This document shows positions 60,801-64,000 of a DNA stretch of 64,000 nt, one piece after another. The translations under genes and the position numbers were made by a program. Under the pieces are notes generated by a model that was not told the DNA's origin, made no database searches, and saw only the letters and a program-made list of their open reading frames with translations. The stretch's first letter is position 1. Every line of letters begins with the position of its first letter. This DNA is from Fennellomyces sp. T-0311 (Eukaryota; Mucoromycota; Mucoromycetes; Mucorales; Lichtheimiaceae). Location: assembly GCA_025266875.1 (NCBI GenBank), contig JALLLT010000005.1, forward strand, positions 1-64,000, in the 5' to 3' direction.

Positions 60801-60998
60801 CCGTCGTTGTTTCTGGTCCTGCTGCTGGAAGATGAATTCTGACGATGACGGCAGACGGGCAGGCCCCAATCGCCGATACAATCCAAACGCAATGTTCTTC
60901 CGCTTTGTGGTGAACGACCATCGAATGGCGGTTCCTTGATTCCCCACGTAGATATAGTGTAGGTAAGAATCGCGAGGCTGCACTTGGACAACTTCCAT
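57857..60998 (-). CDS. OSH3: Oxys­terol-binding protein homologue, GOLD-PH-ORD (Osh3 type)
   Basis: Seven minus-strand exons: 60998-60761, 60705-60275, 60210-59389, 59336-59005, 58938-58837, 58650-58161, 58104-57857. An N-terminal GOLD domain ([22 protein letters not shown]-type end near residue 150) precedes a PH domain ([12 protein letters not shown] ... [13 protein letters not shown]). Then come a coiled segment, a near-canonical FFAT motif (EQFFDAEE) for binding ER VAP proteins, and an acidic stretch ([10 protein letters not shown]). The ORD lipid-transfer domain follows ([42 protein letters not shown]), ending with the usual [12 protein letters not shown] tail. GOLD-PH-ORD with FFAT is the layout of yeast Osh3, which moves sterol or phosphoinositide lipids at ER-plasma membrane contacts. 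The canonical LGETY is NETY here. Convergent with LYS12, about 200 bp apart. Confidence 0.9.
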
Positions 60999-61001
60999 AT
61001 T

Positions 61002-61669
61002 TTAAGACATAAAAAAAAGAAAGAGAGAAGTCTGACAAAATTGAATTAACACGGGGGAAAGGGCTCGATACCAATAAGGTAAGTCTGTCTCATGATACAA
61101 AAGGACGGCCAAATATACAGCCTGTATTGCCAGTTGCGATTGTTTCAGTGGCCTATTCTCTTCAAAAAGACTGATCCATTTTCCTCTAAGGCCATCCACC
61201 GCGAAAATGACGATAGCAATTAGTGCACTCCCGCTGCAGTGCCCGACCAGTATGTGTTCGCGGTTCGACAGCTTCATAATGTAAACATGTAATACACGCT
61301 GCACATCCGGATATTCCGCAAGTGGATAAAAAGTGTCGTTGGTTATTGCAAAATTTGAAACCATTTACTCCTTCTCGCGCTTGATGACACACTTTGCCTT
61401 GATATTTAACCCTTGATATTTAACCACTGCCATAGGTGCTCCCATCTGGAAAGCACAATATTAGTGTCCCATGAAAAAAGGGTGGGATACAACCGGTTAG
61501 CCCATGCGCTACGTACTTTATTATTTATTGCTGAATTATCAATAGCCCTGACACGCAGTTGCCAAATTATGTACACAAAAAGCAGGAATAAAAAAGTGCC
61601 GAGACTTGTCATTATATTTTCGATGAGCCATTTACAGACGGATAACTTCAACCCATCCACCAAGGACAT
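61002..61669 (-). CDS. Possible small membrane protein, unidentified
   Basis: A minus-strand ATG at 61669 opens MSLVDGLKLSVCKWL, then one hydrophobic segment (GTFLFLLFVYIIWQL). A well-formed GTACGT...TTTCCAG intron (61518-61445) would join it to a short basic C-terminus (MGAPMAVVKYQG ... KCVIKREKE) ending near 61365. The adjoining frame 61364-61002 has further hydrophobic stretches and ends just 4 nt upstream of the OSH3 start, so it may instead be OSH3 leader sequence. No family recognised. Confidence 0.3.
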
Positions 61670-64000
61670 AATAGTCTGTAGAACGTGATCAGCAACGTAC
61701 TTACCGCGGTGGAATGCATTATTCTGCCCATTGTACTGGTCCCTCTCACACTGTTGTCCAGGCGCTGCTTTTAATATTACCCGTGATGCTGCTTAACACC
61801 CACACCCCCTCCCCCCTTTTCTTCTTCACAGCTGCAGGCAGTGCGGTCGAGTGGTGCAAATAACGATGCCTAGCAAAAGCTTGGTGCGCCGGCGCCAGAC
61901 ACTCTCACAGTCTGCGGCAGTAGTACTCTAATTTTAGAAGCAACCTGGTAGATGAATAGAAATGTATGTACTACTGAGTACGTAACAGACACTTTACTTT
62001 TCTGGAAATACATATTCTCGATCCAAGTAATCCTGCCTACGTTGTCCGTGAAATATCCGGGTTGGTAATTACTGGTAATTACTGGTAATTACTTGCAAAG
62101 ATGGTTAGTACTTTTTTTTTGTTTCTGAACAATCCACCTAATTTTTTTTTTTTTTTTGCATCTTGGTATCGCTTTGATAACAGGATTTTAAATTGTACGG
62201 TATCTCAAAAAGCAATGCTGCTAAAAAATGATTGGCAACGATATCAGTGCTTCTTAGTGCTTGTAACTTGTTATTGGTATCCTTATGACCTTGATATTAT
62301 GTATGCTCGCCAGGGAGTTTGCAATGACTAAACTCATATAGTGCTAGATATTATCCTTGGTCTCACCTCGTTTGTCCCCATCTTCTTGTTTCACAAGCGC
62401 AACCATGTCCAGTAGCTTCCAGTTTGCAGTCGCCTTCACTGAAGCACACCTTTCTGTGTGTTGCTGTACTCGGACCTTTGCCAGCCGAAAACCTGGTAGT
62501 TTTCGAAGCTGGGTACGAAGATTCAGAGGCGTGTCCACGCCGGTAAACACATTTTATCAGTAAAATGACCTCCAAATGATCATGTAGAGTTGATTCGGGG
62601 TTACAATGGCATGTTTGAACTTTTGTGTTAAATGCTCCAAAACGCGCACTTTATGGAACCGTTGAGTTTGTGTTTCTAGCGTAGCTCCTGCTAAACGAAA
62701 ATAGGCCCAAAATATTTGAAACGGACGAAGTCAGAGGCGAAGAGCATACGAAATGAGATTCCTGAGCAAGAAGAGCACATGAAGTGAAATAGATATGAAT
62801 GTTAGACATTTCCAAAAAGTCGAAAAACAGAAGGCTAGTGCCTTGGAAAATAATCTTGAATGACTCTTTCACTGAATCGAGGTCGATTTAGCAATTGGAT
62901 CCCTTTGATGTATTGAATTTTTGTATAGAATTCAACAGCGGATCCAATGATATTATCAGCTAGCCAAACCAATGATGCTGGAAAAGATTATTTGGAGAAG
63001 TGTGATTTTTGCCTTTTACCGAGATACCAAAGAATTGGGCCAGGTGAAACCGAGAAAAGTCCATCAAAACCTAAAACAAGCACTTGACAGAAAAACCAAG
63101 CAAAACGTGGGACGGTCAGTGGTCTAATTCAGCTGCTTTATACAATTTATAAGCAGGTCACTATGTAGTTCTTGTTTGTAAAAGTGATCGATTTGGTTTA
63201 TTTCAACGGTAATGTGCTTTATGTTAAGTTATGAAATAATTAGCAGCGTACTGAATGGCTGGTGTCTGAAATATTCGCAAAGGATTTGACGTTGAGACAT
63301 TCATCTCTAAAGAGATCAATCATATGAGCCATTTGGCCGATTTGCCGTTAGAGGGAGGGTGATTCGGTAATAAACACACCGTTTGAGATATAGACCCCAA
63401 TGGCCAAACGCGTGAAACGTACTTCGGAGACCGCTTATTGTATGCTCGTCGTATGGGGTGAGATTGACCGGCATGTCCTCGTTCTTCCACCGGTTGTTCC
63501 AACCTTAGTCCAAGATACGAATGGCGGCCCAATGTGTTTCGCGTGCAGATAAATCTATCTTGACGACTTCAAGAACACATACATCATAGCCAAGTACCGC
63601 TAATTTGCGCCCTTGCTTGGAAAGAGAAGCCCATGCGTTCTGTGACGGCTTGCATAACTTCAGCCGCGTGTGCCCTTCTTCTCGATTTTGGATGCATCCA
63701 AAGAGCTTTTCTCCGTGCCACTAAATACCACTGGATCAGAAACCAACCGATCATGTAGCGTTCGCTCAACTCACAAGGCATTGTGGATAAGGCCAACTCT
63801 TTCGAAGATAGACACCTCATAGAACTTTTTGAGCCAATCCATGGATCCACAGTTCTTGTATCTTGTTTTGACGCACGTCTGGCGGCTTTCGTTTGTCTTT
63901 TTTAGGGCCCTCGAGTCGGGTATCTGCTGACTCGTACCTGACTCGGAAAAAAGTTCACACGTAGTCGTCAAATACCCCAAAAACTCGAAAACTCGTACCC
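61670..64000. other. No identified gene to the window end
   Basis: Short ORFs at 62344-62575 and 63320-63980 (minus) carry no motif I can name. The last group (63980-63584) is Lys/Arg-rich and spread over two frames, so it may be an old transposon fragment. Three direct copies of GGTAATTACT lie at about 62055-62090, and poly-T tracts follow. Confidence 0.4.

Overview
This is nuclear DNA from a filamentous fungus, most likely an early-diverging lineage such as Mucoromycota. The evidence is short GT-AG introns (mostly 50-110 nt), a complete alpha-aminoadipate lysine gene (LYS12), a GOLD-PH-ORD oxysterol-binding protein of Osh3 type, an Acinus-like splicing factor, and a dense mix of Helitrons, Cryptons, MULEs, Harbinger and Merlin elements. 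The taxon is inferred; no marker gene fixes it.

The window has two compartments. Positions 1 to about 43.1 kb are almost entirely transposable elements, often nested. In order: Helitron-1 (about 3.1-8.1 kb, minus), a reading frame with eight premature stops but no frameshift that I could find. A Crypton lies in two pieces (9.7-10.4 kb and 18.6-20.5 kb, minus). Between the pieces is a gene (10.5-17.7 kb, plus) joining a zinc-ribbon region, a DDE-like transposase core and a 3'-5' exonuclease; it is split by an intact MULE (12946-15599) with a 10-bp target duplication. Next is a Merlin/ISXO2-like gene (20.9-24.5 kb) split by a PIF/Harbinger element (21375-24285) with a 3-bp duplication. Then come two head-to-tail Helitron-2 units (25183-33004 and 33005-36971), the second with its coding centre deleted and the first carrying a solo LTR. 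Last is a decayed MULE (37.4-38.9 kb) holding an apparently intact FAR1-MULE-SWIM-OTU element with about 271-bp terminal inverted repeats (38893-42564).

From about 44.5 kb the window becomes ordinary host sequence with relics between genes: a bHLH transcription factor, a LINE relic, an unidentified coiled-coil protein, an Acinus-like SAP/RRM/RSB protein, LYS12 (with an 8-nt micro-exon) and an OSH3-like lipid-transfer protein. About 61-64 kb holds only weak or unidentified ORFs.

The most interesting material is (a) the transposase whose exonuclease domain sits between the second D and the proposed E of the DDE core, (b) the OTU-protease MULE, (c) insertions whose removal restores the reading frame of the interrupted gene, (d) decay dominated by nonsense substitutions rather than indels, and (e) a Helitron unit that appears to have gained about 1.8 kb of 3' flank. 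All exon joins and family assignments were read by eye without database search.
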